The notes under the pieces are model-generated. The model saw only the letters and a list, made by a program, of their open reading frames with translations. It made no database searches and was not told the DNA's origin. Shown here one piece after another: positions 54,084-63,431 of a stretch of DNA of 64,000 bases. Each line of letters starts with the position of its first letter. The stretch's first letter is position 1. Source of the stretch: Candidatus Handelsmanbacteria bacterium (GTDB taxonomy: Bacteria; Latescibacterota; UBA2968; UBA8231); contig VGJS01000010.1 in assembly GCA_016867395.1 (NCBI GenBank), forward strand, positions 1 to 64,000, written 5' to 3'. The translations under genes and the position numbers were made by a program.

Positions 54084-55301
54084 TCACTCGTAGCGCAGGG
54101 CGTCGATGGGGTTGAGGGCGGCCGCCTTGCGGGCGGGATAGAAGCCGAAGAAGATGCCCACGGCCCCGGAGAAGCCGAAGGCCAGAAACACCGTGGGGGC
54201 CGAGATGACAGCTTCCATGCCGCTGAGGGCGCCCATCAGGTAGCGGGCCAGAAAGCCGATGGCGATGCCGATCAGCCCCCCCGACAGGCTCAGGGCCACG
54301 GCCTCAACCAGGAACTGCACTAGAATATCGTGCGGACGGGCCCCGATGGCCATGCGGATGCCGATCTCGCGGGTACGCTCGGTGACCGAGACCAGCATGA
54401 TGTTCATGATACCGATGCCGCCCACCACCAGGGAGACGCTGGCGATGGCGGCCAGGAGCATGGTCATGGTGCGGGTGGCTTCCTGGGCGGTGCTGGCAAG
54501 GTCGGTCTGGTTGCGGATGGTGAAGTCGTCCTCATCGCCCTCCTGGAGCTTGTGGTTTTCGCGCAGGAGCACCCGGATCTCCTCCTGGGCGGCGGCGAGT
54601 TGTTCGGCGGAGACGGCGCTGCAGAGGATCTGCTGGATGAAACGCCAGCCGCTGAGGCGGTACATGGCGGTGGTGTAGGGGATGAGGATGGCGTCGTCCT
54701 GGTCCATGCCGCCGGCACCCTGGCCCTTTTCGGAGAGCACCCCGATGATCTTGAAGGGCACGTTGCGCAGGCGCAGCTCCTGGCCCACCGGGTCCTGGTC
54801 GGGGAAGAGGTTGGTGACGATGGTCTGGCCGATGACGCAGACCTTGGCCTGGCTGCGCACCTCGCCGGCGGTGAAGAAATCCCCCGAGACCAGGGGCCAC
54901 TGGCGGATTTCGAGGAAGTCGGGCGAGACCCCCTGCACCGAGGTATTCCAGTTGCCGATGCCGCCCACGGCCTGGACACCGGCCCGCACCACCGGCGAGA
55001 CCCCGCTGACCAGTTCGGCCTCCTTGCCGAGTTTATCCACGTCTTCTAGGGTGAGCCGGGTGCCGCTGCCTCCGCCCATGCTCACCCCGCCCTGGCGACT
55101 GGCCCCCGGGAAGACCACCAGCAGATTGGTGCCCAGGCTGTTAATCTGCTTCTCGATCTGGGCCTGCGCCCCTTCGCCCACGGCGACCATGGTGATGACC
55201 GAGCCGACGCCAATGATGATCCCCAGCATGGTCAGGAGGCTGCGCATCTTGTTCCGGGCGATGGCCTTAAGGGCCACCCGCAGCAGGTTTTTCCACTTCA
55301 T
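54084..55301 (-). CDS. macB: MacB-type ABC transporter permease (FtsX fold)
   Basis: The 405-residue protein has one N-terminal transmembrane helix (LLTMLGIIIGVGSVITMVAV), a large periplasmic MacB_PCD domain (about 45-270) and three C-terminal membrane helices with the FtsX signature GIMNIMLVSVTERTREIGIR. It is the mechanotransmission permease. In E. coli MacB the ATPase is fused to it; here the ATPase is a separate upstream gene. The start overlaps that gene by four bases. Confidence 0.93.
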   Translation of the reverse strand: MKWKNLLRVALKAIARNKMRSLLTMLGIIIGVGSVITMVAVGEGAQAQIEKQINSLGTNLLVVFPGASRQGGVSMGGGSGTRLTLEDVDKLGKEAELVSGVSPVVRAGVQAVGGIGNWNTSVQGVSPDFLEIRQWPLVSGDFFTAGEVRSQAKVCVIGQTIVTNLFPDQDPVGQELRLRNVPFKIIGVLSEKGQGAGGMDQDDAILIPYTTAMYRLSGWRFIQQILCSAVSAEQLAAAQEEIRVLLRENHKLQEGDEDDFTIRNQTDLASTAQEATRTMTMLLAAIASVSLVVGGIGIMNIMLVSVTERTREIGIRMAIGARPHDILVQFLVEAVALSLSGGLIGIAIGFLARYLMGALSGMEAVISAPTVFLAFGFSGAVGIFFGFYPARKAAALNPIDALRYE

Positions 55302-55996
55302 GCTTTGGCCTCGGTGGGATGGTCGCTGACGATGACCCCGTCTCGCATCTCGATAATGCGGCGGGCGGACTCGGCGATGTCGCGCTCGTGGGTAATCAAC
55401 AAGATAGTGACCCCCTGGTGATTTAGTTCGGCGAAGAGCTGCATGATCTCCTGGCTGGTGCGGGTATCTAAGTTGCCGGTGGGCTCGTCGGCCAAAAGCA
55501 GGGCCGGCTGGTTGACCAGGGCCCGGGCAATGGCCACCCGCTGCTGCTGGCCGCCCGACAACTGGTTGGGGTGGTGGTGCATGCGGTCGGCCAGGCCCAC
55601 CCGCTCCAGGGCGGCGGCGGCCAGTTGGTGTGGGGGTTCCTGCCGGTGGCTGCGGCTGTAGAGCAGGGGTAGTTCGACGTTTTCGAGGGCCGAGGTGCGG
55701 GTGAGCAGATTAAAACCCTGAAAAACAAAACCGATCTTCTCGTTGCGGATGTCGGCGAGCTGGTCCCGGCCCAGGGTGTTGACCCGCATGTTGTCCAGGT
55801 AGTATTCGCCCCCGGTGGGGTGGTCGAGGCAGCCGAGTATATTCATTAGGGTGGATTTGCCTGAGCCCGAGGCGCCCATGATGGCGGCGAACTCCCGGCG
55901 CTCCACCGCCAGGTCTACCCCCCGCAGAGCCAGCACCTGCACCTCGCCGGAGGCGTAGACCTTGGTCAGGCCGGCGGTGCGGATGACGGTCTCCAT
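55298..55996 (-). CDS. MacB-type ABC transporter ATPase
   Basis: The 232-residue ATPase has Walker [10 protein letters not shown] near residue 40, signature LSGGQQQR, Walker [13 protein letters not shown] and the switch His in [10 protein letters not shown]. It matches LolD/MacB/FtsE-type ATPases that power FtsX-fold permeases. The ATG at 55996 overlaps the macA stop by one base and is the family-typical start. Confidence 0.93.
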   Translation of the reverse strand: METVIRTAGLTKVYASGEVQVLALRGVDLAVERREFAAIMGASGSGKSTLMNILGCLDHPTGGEYYLDNMRVNTLGRDQLADIRNEKIGFVFQGFNLLTRTSALENVELPLLYSRSHRQEPPHQLAAAALERVGLADRMHHHPNQLSGGQQQRVAIARALVNQPALLLADEPTGNLDTRTSQEIMQLFAELNHQGVTILLITHERDIAESARRIIEMRDGVIVSDHPTEAKA

Positions 55997-57282
55997 CAGA
56001 AGGGGCTCCCGCCCCGCCTGCCGCCCCCCGGAGGCCCGGCCGGGACGGCGCTGGGGAAGATGGAGGTGGGCCTGGGGGTGTCGCTGGCGAGGATGCCGCT
56101 GATCACCTCCAGGCCCTCGCTGAGGTCCTCGGCGCGGATCTCGGTCATCTGGCCGTCGGTGATGCCGGTGCGGACCCGCAGAACCTGGGGGTTGCCCTCT
56201 GCGTCGAGGTGCCACAGCCGCGCCGCGTCGCGGTTTCGGCCCCCTCCCTCCAAGCCCCCGCCGCCCCCTCCTCCTCCCCAGGTCCGGTTGCCCCGGCCGC
56301 GGGTGGAGTCGCCTCCCTCGCCCCCTCCGACTTCCTGTTGCTCCATCTGTTTGCGGAACTCGGCCATCATCTCGGTGCTGGGCCGGAAGCGCAGGGCCGC
56401 GTTGGGCACCTTGAACACGTCCTGGGCCCGCTCGATCATGAAGTCCACGGTGGCGGTCATGCCCGGCAGCAGCAGCCCTTCCTCGTTGGCCACCGAGACC
56501 ACTACTGTATAATTGACCACGTTTTGGATGGTGGTGGGCTGGAGCCGCACCTGACCTACCTCGCCGCGAAAGGTGCGGCCCGGGTACGCCTGCACGGTAA
56601 AACGGGCCTGCTGCCCGTCCTCGATCTGGCCGATATCCCCCTCATCCACGTTGGCGAGGATCTGCATCTGGGACAGATCATTGGCTATGAGGAAGAGGGT
56701 GGGAGCCGAGAAACTGGCGGCCACGGTCTGGCCGGCGTCCACGGGCCGGGAGATCACCGTGCCGTCGATGGGGGCGTAGATGGAGGCGTAGCGCAGGTTG
56801 ATGTGCGCCCGGTCCAGGGCGGCCTGGGCGGACTTGAGGCCCGACTTGGAGAGTTCGAGGTTGTACTGGGCTTGTTCCAGGTCGCTGGTCGCGGCCATGG
56901 TTTTTTCGTAGAGGGCGGCGATGCGGCGCTGCTCGCGTTCGCTGTGGGCCAGTTGGGTCCGCGCCCGTTCGAGGCTGCTCTCGGTGTCGCGCACCGAGGC
57001 GGCCAGGAAGGTGGTGTCGATTAGGGCGATGAGTTCCCCCTGGCGCACCTTCTGGTTGAAATCGACGAAGATCTTAAAGATGGTCCCCGAGACCTGGGTG
57101 CCCACCTGCACGGTGCTGACCGCGCTTAGGGTGCCGGTGCTGGAGACGATGGACTCCAGGTCCCCTTTCTCGACCTTGACGAAGCGGTACTTGGCGGTGG
57201 GGGTATCCGGGTCCGAAGAGGCGTACCAGCCTCCGGCTCCGGCCAGGATTAGGAGCAGGAATACAAGGACGGTCTTCTTCAT
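55996..57282 (-). CDS. macA: MacA-like periplasmic adaptor with a glycine-rich insert
   Basis: The 428-residue membrane-fusion protein has an N-terminal hydrophobic anchor, a lipoyl-type domain (VQVGTQVSGTIFKIFVDFNQ, near residue 60), a helical hairpin (about 95-150) and beta-barrel domains. Between about residues 320 and 352 a low-complexity Gly/Arg/Glu insert (GGGGGGGLEGGG and neighbours) interrupts the membrane-proximal domain. The C terminus is also Gly/Pro-rich. It links MacB to TolC. It is first in the operon. Confidence 0.93.
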   Translation of the reverse strand: MKKTVLVFLLLILAGAGGWYASSDPDTPTAKYRFVKVEKGDLESIVSSTGTLSAVSTVQVGTQVSGTIFKIFVDFNQKVRQGELIALIDTTFLAASVRDTESSLERARTQLAHSEREQRRIAALYEKTMAATSDLEQAQYNLELSKSGLKSAQAALDRAHINLRYASIYAPIDGTVISRPVDAGQTVAASFSAPTLFLIANDLSQMQILANVDEGDIGQIEDGQQARFTVQAYPGRTFRGEVGQVRLQPTTIQNVVNYTVVVSVANEEGLLLPGMTATVDFMIERAQDVFKVPNAALRFRPSTEMMAEFRKQMEQQEVGGGEGGDSTRGRGNRTWGGGGGGGGLEGGGRNRDAARLWHLDAEGNPQVLRVRTGITDGQMTEIRAEDLSEGLEVISGILASDTPRPTSIFPSAVPAGPPGGGRRGGSPF

Positions 57283-57372
57283 GGCGACACCGGCGGCCTG
57301 AGGGGTTGAGGGTGGCTGCTATATCATAGACCCGGAACCGCTGGGAAAAGCTTTAGCCCCACCCCGGGGGGG

Positions 57373-58422
57373 TCAGAGGGGCAGGTCGATGCGGCGCCCC
57401 TCGGCGGCGGCGCGGTAGGCGGCCAGGACCATCTCCACCGAGATCCGGCCCTCCTCGGGGGTGATGGTCTGGTCGCTGAGGCCGCGCAGGTAGTCGATGA
57501 AGGGCCGGGGCACGGCCCCGATGCGCTCCCCCTGGGAGGCGGGGATGGGCAGGCGGAACTCGGTCCAGTGTTTGTCGTCGCGGCGGATCAGGCGCAGGGG
57601 CACGGCATCCCCGGGCCGGGGGGCGGTGGCGGAAGGGGCGTCCCCGTAGTCCTGGACGATGGTGCCCTTGTCCCCGTAGATCTCGGTGGTGTTGACCCCG
57701 GCCACGGTGGTGGAGGAGTTGAGCAGCACCCCGATCTCGCCCTGCGAGAAGCGGTACAGGGCCACGCCGTTGTCGTCGGGGGCGTTGCTGCCGAGGATAT
57801 TGTCGATCTCGGCGGTCACGCTTTTGGGAGCGCCCAGAATCCAGTAGAACCAGTCGGCTGCGTGGGTGGCGTCGTCGAAGAACATCCCCACGTTGGCCTG
57901 CGGGTCCACGTGCCAGCGGGTGGGGCCGGTGCCAAAGGCCGGGTTGAGCAGCACGCCGATGGTGTGGCGCCGGCGCACCAGGAAGACCCGGCCCACTGCA
58001 CCTTCGCTGAGCAGTTGTCTCATCTTGCGGTTGACCGGGTCCTGGCGCATCTGGAAGGCCATGCTGAATTTTACCCCGGCGCGGCGCACCGCGGCGATGA
58101 TGCGGTCGCAGTCCTCCAGGGTGGTGGCCATGGGTTTTTGCAGGAGGATGTGCTTGCCCGCCTCGGCGGCCCGCTCGGCGAACTCGGCGTGGCGGTTGGT
58201 CTGACAGGTGATGATCACGGCGTCGATGTGCGGGTCCTTGATCACCGCGTCGGCATCGGCGCGGAACTCGAGGCCGTACGCCTGGGCGGCCTGCCGGCCC
58301 CGGGCCTGGTCCTCGTCCCAGGAGGCCACCAGCCGGACATCGGGAAAGTCGCGCAGGGCCTGGCAGTAGGTGTTGGCGTGGCCGTGGGCATGGCTGAGCA
58401 CGCCGATTCTGACCCGATCCAT
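57373..58422 (-). CDS. Gfo/Idh/MocA-family oxidoreductase
   Basis: The 349-residue protein has a Rossmann N terminus (VRIGVLSHAHGHANTY) and the EKP-like motif LLQKPMATTLED near residue 96. The C-terminal alpha/beta domain contains the FFDDATHAADWFYWILG substrate segment near residue 182. It should oxidise or reduce a sugar or polyol with NAD(P). It diverges from the glycan-enzyme/MIP18 gene by 66 bases and may share the sugar catabolic theme. Confidence 0.9.
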   Translation of the reverse strand: MDRVRIGVLSHAHGHANTYCQALRDFPDVRLVASWDEDQARGRQAAQAYGLEFRADADAVIKDPHIDAVIITCQTNRHAEFAERAAEAGKHILLQKPMATTLEDCDRIIAAVRRAGVKFSMAFQMRQDPVNRKMRQLLSEGAVGRVFLVRRRHTIGVLLNPAFGTGPTRWHVDPQANVGMFFDDATHAADWFYWILGAPKSVTAEIDNILGSNAPDDNGVALYRFSQGEIGVLLNSSTTVAGVNTTEIYGDKGTIVQDYGDAPSATAPRPGDAVPLRLIRRDDKHWTEFRLPIPASQGERIGAVPRPFIDYLRGLSDQTITPEEGRISVEMVLAAYRAAAEGRRIDLPL

Positions 58423-58488
58423 GAATCGCCTCGTATGGCAGAAATCCTTGTTTAAGATAATACTAAACCCGAATCAGGAGAGAAAGAG

Positions 58489-60219
58489 ATGGCCGAGACC
58501 AGGTACGCGCAGCGCACCGACGAGGTGGAGGAGAAGCTGCGCCTGCTCCATGGCGCCTACGCGGGGGGAAGGCTGGACCTGGCCCTTTCCCTGGCTGCTT
58601 CCATCGCCGACACCCTGCGCTGCCAGCGCCAGTGGTGCGCACCGTCGCCGGTATCCGGGCCGGCGCCTACTGGCCGGGTGGAGGAGCTGCCCCCGGCCTG
58701 GGCGGCCTGGGCCAGGGGCTGGTCCTGGTACCAGGTGCTGGAGGTGGCCGAGGAAGTGGGGTTAGTCCGCGCGGAGGAGCCAGTGGAGGTCTCGTTGGCC
58801 TTTGCCGGGGACCAGGCGGGGGACCTACGGCGGGAGTTGCGGGTGGCCAAGGTGGAGGAGGGGATGCTGCGCGAGGTGAAAAGCCAGGTGGACGGGGAGG
58901 TGTGCGCCGGGGGGGTGCGGTATGGCCGGCTGGTCTTCCCCGCCCAGGCCCCGGCCGGCGGGCGTTCGACCTACCTGGTCTTCTACGGCAACCCCTGGGC
59001 CGAACTGCCCGATTACCCGACGGACCTGGTGGTGCGCGGGGAGGGCTACGGCCTGGAGATCGAGAACGGCTACTACTGCGCCCGGCTCTCGGACCAGACC
59101 GGCCAATTGGAGCGCCTGATCTACCGCCGGGCCCACGGTCTGGAACTCTTCGCCGGCGGCGAGGGCCATGGCGAACCGCCCCACATCGACTGGGCTCACG
59201 ACTACCTGGCCGACCAGAAGTTCCAGAAGTTCCGCGTCACCAACTGGGCGGCCTGTCCCAACTGGGAGGTGAGTCGGGGGCCGCTGTGTGTGCGGGTGCG
59301 GCGCTGGGGTTTCCCCCACAGCCCGGTCCATCCCCTCTTCACCCCCAGCCGCATGCACATCGACGTGGAGTACACCTTTCACGCCGGCCAGCCCTACTTC
59401 TTTAAGCAGGCCAGCATGGAGATGGCCAAGGATTTCGCCATCGACTACCTGCGCGACGACGAGTGGGTGTTCTCGGGCTACACTTTTACCGATCCCTTGT
59501 GGATGGACCGGGAGGGGCGGCTGCACGAGGGGGAGGTGAAGGCCGGGCACAGCGATGACCTGTGGGGGGTGGGTTTCTTCAACCGCCACAGCAAGGACGC
59601 CTTCATCGCCCTGTGGCTGGAGCACAGCGCCACTGGCTTCGATGGGTTGCACCACACCGGGGTGCCCCAGATCAACTACCAGGGCCAATGCCAGTTGTGG
59701 AGCCGCTGGGCAGCGCACAGCGGGCCGCAGTTCAAGGCGGGGACGGTGTTGCGGCAACACAACGCTTATCTGGTCCTGCCCTATAAGGGGGCCGGGCCCG
59801 TGGAGGAGGCCCGGCGGCGCTTCCTCCAGCCCCTGGCCGTCGGCCCTGGACCCTTGCCGTCCGGGCACCCCAGTCCGGGCGGCCTGGCCCGCCCTGGGGA
59901 GGAGGCACCCGGCCTGAAAGAGGCCCTGTGGGAGGCGGCCCGGCAGGTGCCCGACGACATGTTCTACACTGCGGATGCGAACCTGGTGGACATGGGCTAT
60001 ATTTACGACCTCCGAGTGCGCGGAGGGGTGGTAGAGGTGCTGATGACCATGCCCCACCGGGGCCGGCCCTGCTACCGGTACCTGGGCGAGCCCCTGCGCC
60101 GCCAATTGCTGAAAGTGCCGGGGGTGCGCGAGGTGTTGGTGCGCTTCACCTGGGAGCCGGAATGGTCGCTTGCCCGGATGAACCGGGCAGGCCGGGCGGC
60201 GATGGGGTTGGAAGACTGA
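58489..60219 (+). CDS. large glycan-enzyme-like protein fused to a MIP18/DUF59 domain
   Basis: The 576-residue protein has an N-terminal helical part (1-60) and then a long beta-rich region (about 80-440) that recalls polysaccharide-lyase or glycoside-hydrolase sandwiches. I cannot place that region in a family. Residues about 474-576 are a recognisable MIP18/PaaD-type domain: LVDMGYIYDLRVRGGVVEVL, then RRQLLKVPGVREVLVRFTWE and PEWSLARMNRAGRAAMG. In that family this domain aids iron-sulfur assembly. The PCYRYLG stretch holds a single Cys. An AGGAG site precedes the ATG. Confidence 0.7.
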   Translation: MAETRYAQRTDEVEEKLRLLHGAYAGGRLDLALSLAASIADTLRCQRQWCAPSPVSGPAPTGRVEELPPAWAAWARGWSWYQVLEVAEEVGLVRAEEPVEVSLAFAGDQAGDLRRELRVAKVEEGMLREVKSQVDGEVCAGGVRYGRLVFPAQAPAGGRSTYLVFYGNPWAELPDYPTDLVVRGEGYGLEIENGYYCARLSDQTGQLERLIYRRAHGLELFAGGEGHGEPPHIDWAHDYLADQKFQKFRVTNWAACPNWEVSRGPLCVRVRRWGFPHSPVHPLFTPSRMHIDVEYTFHAGQPYFFKQASMEMAKDFAIDYLRDDEWVFSGYTFTDPLWMDREGRLHEGEVKAGHSDDLWGVGFFNRHSKDAFIALWLEHSATGFDGLHHTGVPQINYQGQCQLWSRWAAHSGPQFKAGTVLRQHNAYLVLPYKGAGPVEEARRRFLQPLAVGPGPLPSGHPSPGGLARPGEEAPGLKEALWEAARQVPDDMFYTADANLVDMGYIYDLRVRGGVVEVLMTMPHRGRPCYRYLGEPLRRQLLKVPGVREVLVRFTWEPEWSLARMNRAGRAAMGLED

Positions 60220-60232
60220 GAGAGGACCGGTG

Positions 60233-61078
60233 ATGAACGAAACCCTGCTGCCCAGCACCAACGCCGACGGCCTGCCGGTGGTGCCTATGAGTGCGGCCCA
60301 GAAGTACCAGTTTGATATCAAAGGGTGGATCTGCCTGCCTGGTTTGCTCAGTGAGGTGCAATTGGGGTCGGTTCGCGCCCATCAGATGAAGTTCCTCTAC
60401 GAGCGCGAGGCCCTGCCCCTTGAGCAGCGAGACAACCACGGCGGGCCCTCCCAGATCCTGCTGGACCACCCGGCCGTGGTGGGGGTACTCAACGCTGTGC
60501 TCTCCCACCAGGCCCTGGCGGCGGAGGATTGCTACGGTTTCCGTTACGACCACACCTACACCAGCCACCGCAAGTCCGGCCACGACAACTGGGGCCCCCA
60601 CGGAGGTGGGGGGTATTTTAATTTTGCCGGCAACTCCCACCTCTACCAGATGCTCCCCGGCCGCGTCCACGCTGGTCTGACCAGGGTGGTCTGGGAACTC
60701 AACGAGGTTGGCCCCGGCGACGGGGTGACGATGTTCCTGTCGGGCAGCCATAAGGCCGCCTTTCCGCCGCCCGAGGAATTGAGTGGTCGGGACAGCCCCC
60801 TGTGGGAGAGCTACACCTGCCCGGCCGGCTCCGCGGTGGTCTTCACCGAGGCCCTCTGCCATACCGGCACCAAGTGGGTCAATCCAGAGCGGGACCGGCT
60901 GAGCCTCTTCACCTGTTACGACACCGTCAACTCCAAGTGGGGAAAGGGCTGCCCGGCTCCGGAGGTGATCGCCGCCATGCCGCCCAAACGGCGTACCCTT
61001 TTTCGGGGGGTGTGGCACGGTATGACCGAGGTGCCCAATATCAACAAGTACTACGAAGAGGCGAACCGGGCGGTATGA
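60233..61078 (+). CDS. PhyH-family protein with HGG in place of HxD
   Basis: The 281-residue protein is related to phytanoyl-CoA dioxygenase-like enzymes (GWICLPGLLSEVQL at the start, GDGVTMFLSGSHKA and a distal His with TKWVNPERDRLSLF). Where HxD is expected it reads WGPHGGGGYFNF, so the acidic ligand seems absent. In Fe(II)/2-oxoglutarate halogenases such as SyrB2 the Asp is replaced by a small residue. The same replacement may also mean an inactive or alternative enzyme. The ATG at 60233 is preferred over the GTG at 60230. Its stop overlaps the next start. Confidence 0.75.
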   Translation: MNETLLPSTNADGLPVVPMSAAQKYQFDIKGWICLPGLLSEVQLGSVRAHQMKFLYEREALPLEQRDNHGGPSQILLDHPAVVGVLNAVLSHQALAAEDCYGFRYDHTYTSHRKSGHDNWGPHGGGGYFNFAGNSHLYQMLPGRVHAGLTRVVWELNEVGPGDGVTMFLSGSHKAAFPPPEELSGRDSPLWESYTCPAGSAVVFTEALCHTGTKWVNPERDRLSLFTCYDTVNSKWGKGCPAPEVIAAMPPKRRTLFRGVWHGMTEVPNINKYYEEANRAV

Positions 61079-62277
61079 AGATCACCGGGGTAAGGACTAC
61101 CCTTTATGTCCACCAGCTCAGCCGGCGCATGGGGGACGCCAACTCCCCCTCCGGTCGGGTGAGGGGCACCAACTGCGCGGTGGAACTGGAGACCGACGAG
61201 GGGCTCACGGGGATCGGTCTGGGCGGGGGCGGGGTGCGGCTCCAGGTCCAGGGCTTGGTCGAGGGGCTGCTTAAGGGCCAGGACCCGCGAAGGGGGTACG
61301 GGCTGTGGCAGCGGATGGTGGACAAGCACTTCAAGGGCGGCCACGATGGGCTGATCAACGACGCCATTTCGGTGCTGGACATGGCCCTGTGGGACCTCAA
61401 GGCCAAGGCCAATGGGGAACCGCTGTGGAAGACCTTGGGGGGTAGCCGCACTAAAGCCCTGGCCTACGCCAGCGGTATCGAGTCGCCCCTCTCGGATCAA
61501 CAGATGCACGAGTGGTACACACAAATGGCCGGGCAGTACGGGTTTAAGGGGGGCAAGCTCAAGGTGGGGCTGGATCAGGACGCAGATCTGCGGCGCTTGG
61601 GGCTGATGGATCAGGCCCTGCGGCGGGCCACGGACAAGCCCATGCTTCTGATCGATGCCAATGAGTACTGGTCCCCCAAGCAGGCCATCCGCAAGGTACG
61701 GGAGATGGAGGAGCGCTTCGACTTAGGATGGGTGGAGGAGCCGGCCCGGCGCTGGGATTTCCTTGGGCTCAAGCGGGTTTCCGAGGGGGTGCGCACCGCG
61801 GTTTGCGCCGGGGAAAACCTCGACACCCTGGGGGATTTTCTGCCCTACTTCCACCACCGCTGTGCCGACGTGATCCAGGTGAGCTACGGCATGACGGGCA
61901 TCACCGGTGCTTTGGCACTGGCCGATGCGGCGTACGGGTACGAGTTGCCTGTTACCTTGGGCGGCTCGCCGGGCAACATCCACGCCCACCTGGCCACGGT
62001 GATGCCCAACTTCATGTGCCTGGAGGTAGTGGACCCGGAGCCGGGGGACGGGGTGTTCAACAGCGATGTGAAGATCGTGGACGGCTGGGCCGTGCCGGGC
62101 GAGCGTCCGGGTCTGGGCATCGAACTCGACCGCGAGGCCCTGGCTACGCAGGCGGTGGACCGGGTACCGCCGGGTGCGGGGCCGAGTCCCTTTGGCCGGC
62201 GCAAGGGGGCAGGGCTGTACGAGGTGCCGCCCACCCCGGCGGAGTTGGCCGAGGCAGCCAAGGGGGTGGAGAGGTGA
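61075..62277 (+). CDS. enolase-superfamily sugar-acid dehydratase (MR/MLE-type), copy 1
   Basis: The 400-residue protein has the capping domain then the barrel. Metal ligands are Asp in LLIDANEYW near residue 190, Glu in WVEEPARRWD near residue 218 and Glu in CAGENLDTL. The KxK base motif is GGKLKVG near residue 160. It should abstract the proton alpha to a carboxylate of a sugar acid and eliminate water or racemise it. The start overlaps the PhyH stop as ATGA and its stop overlaps the next start as GTGA. Confidence 0.88.
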   Translation: MKITGVRTTLYVHQLSRRMGDANSPSGRVRGTNCAVELETDEGLTGIGLGGGGVRLQVQGLVEGLLKGQDPRRGYGLWQRMVDKHFKGGHDGLINDAISVLDMALWDLKAKANGEPLWKTLGGSRTKALAYASGIESPLSDQQMHEWYTQMAGQYGFKGGKLKVGLDQDADLRRLGLMDQALRRATDKPMLLIDANEYWSPKQAIRKVREMEERFDLGWVEEPARRWDFLGLKRVSEGVRTAVCAGENLDTLGDFLPYFHHRCADVIQVSYGMTGITGALALADAAYGYELPVTLGGSPGNIHAHLATVMPNFMCLEVVDPEPGDGVFNSDVKIVDGWAVPGERPGLGIELDREALATQAVDRVPPGAGPSPFGRRKGAGLYEVPPTPAELAEAAKGVER

Positions 62278-63431
62278 AGATCACGGGTTATCGCGTCGAG
62301 TCCTACACCATGCAGATGGACCGGCCCATCGGTGATGCCAACTATCCGGCAGGGGAGGATCTAATGCCCGCGAGCCTGTTGTGGATCGAGACCGACGAGG
62401 GGATCTCGGGGTTGGCGCCGGGGGGCGGGGACGTGGAGCAGTTTTTCCACCTGCTCGAAGGGCAGGACCCCCGGGAGGTGATCGGGATCTGGCGGCGCCT
62501 GGTGGACTATGTGCATAAGGGCGGGGTGGTGGCTGCCGGCGGGCCGATCAGCGGCATCGACGTGGCATTGTGGGACCTCAAGGCCAAGCTCGCCGGGGAG
62601 CCGCTCTGGCAGACCTTTGGCGCTTTGCAGGGGCGGGTCAGGGCGTACGCCAGCGGCATCGACTATTGCCTGGGGGAGAAAGAGCTTTTTGCGTTTTACC
62701 GGCGCCTGGCGGAGAAAGGGGTGGATGGGGGCAAGCTGAAAATCGGGCTGGACATGGCAGCGGATTTGCGCCGGATTGGGATCATGCGCGAAGCCCTGAG
62801 TGTGGCTAGTCCGCGACCCCATCTGATGATCGACATCAACGAGTACTGGTCCCCCAAGCAGGCGGTGGGCTACCTGCGCGAGATCGAAAAACACTTCGAC
62901 ATCACCTGGGTGGAGGAGCCGGCAAGGCGCTGGGACTACCAGGGATTGCGCCAGGTCTCGGCGCAGGTGAAGGCTGCGGTGGCCACGGCCGAAAACCTGC
63001 GCCATATCGGCGAGATCTACCCCCTAATCCACGAGCAGGCGGTGGACATCCTCAATATCTCCGCAGGGCAGACCGGGTTCACCGGCTGCCGGCAGATCGC
63101 CCACCTTGCCCACGCTTACGAGTTGCCGGTCTCGATGATGAACTGCCAGGCCAATTACATGGCGCACCTTGCTGCGGCCCTGCCCAACCATCTGAGCATG
63201 GAGGTGGTGGATCCAGGCCGAGAGCACTGCCTGCGTTTCAGCCACCATATCGAGGGCGGGTGCATCGTGCTGAGTGAGGAGCCGGGCTTGGGGGTAGAGG
63301 TGGATGAAGCGAAACTGAAAGCACTTCAGGCCAATCCACCCAAAGGCCAGGGGAACTTCCCCTTCCCCCGCCGCGGGGGGGCCGGGCTCTACGTCAAAGG
63401 TTTGGAGCCGGGAGAGGTGAAGTGGCGCTGA
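62274..63431 (+). CDS. enolase-superfamily sugar-acid dehydratase, copy 2
   Basis: The 385-residue protein is a tandem paralogue of the upstream gene. Shared blocks include NEYWSPKQA and WVEEPARRWD. Metal ligands are Asp in LMIDINEYW near residue 185, Glu in WVEEPARRWD and Glu in TAENLRHIG. The KxK base motif is GGKLKIG. Differences in the capping domain (DANYPAGEDLMPASL) suggest another substrate. GTG at 62274 is the coupled start. It is followed closely by a small frame and then uxuA. Confidence 0.88.
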   Translation: MKITGYRVESYTMQMDRPIGDANYPAGEDLMPASLLWIETDEGISGLAPGGGDVEQFFHLLEGQDPREVIGIWRRLVDYVHKGGVVAAGGPISGIDVALWDLKAKLAGEPLWQTFGALQGRVRAYASGIDYCLGEKELFAFYRRLAEKGVDGGKLKIGLDMAADLRRIGIMREALSVASPRPHLMIDINEYWSPKQAVGYLREIEKHFDITWVEEPARRWDYQGLRQVSAQVKAAVATAENLRHIGEIYPLIHEQAVDILNISAGQTGFTGCRQIAHLAHAYELPVSMMNCQANYMAHLAAALPNHLSMEVVDPGREHCLRFSHHIEGGCIVLSEEPGLGVEVDEAKLKALQANPPKGQGNFPFPRRGGAGLYVKGLEPGEVKWR

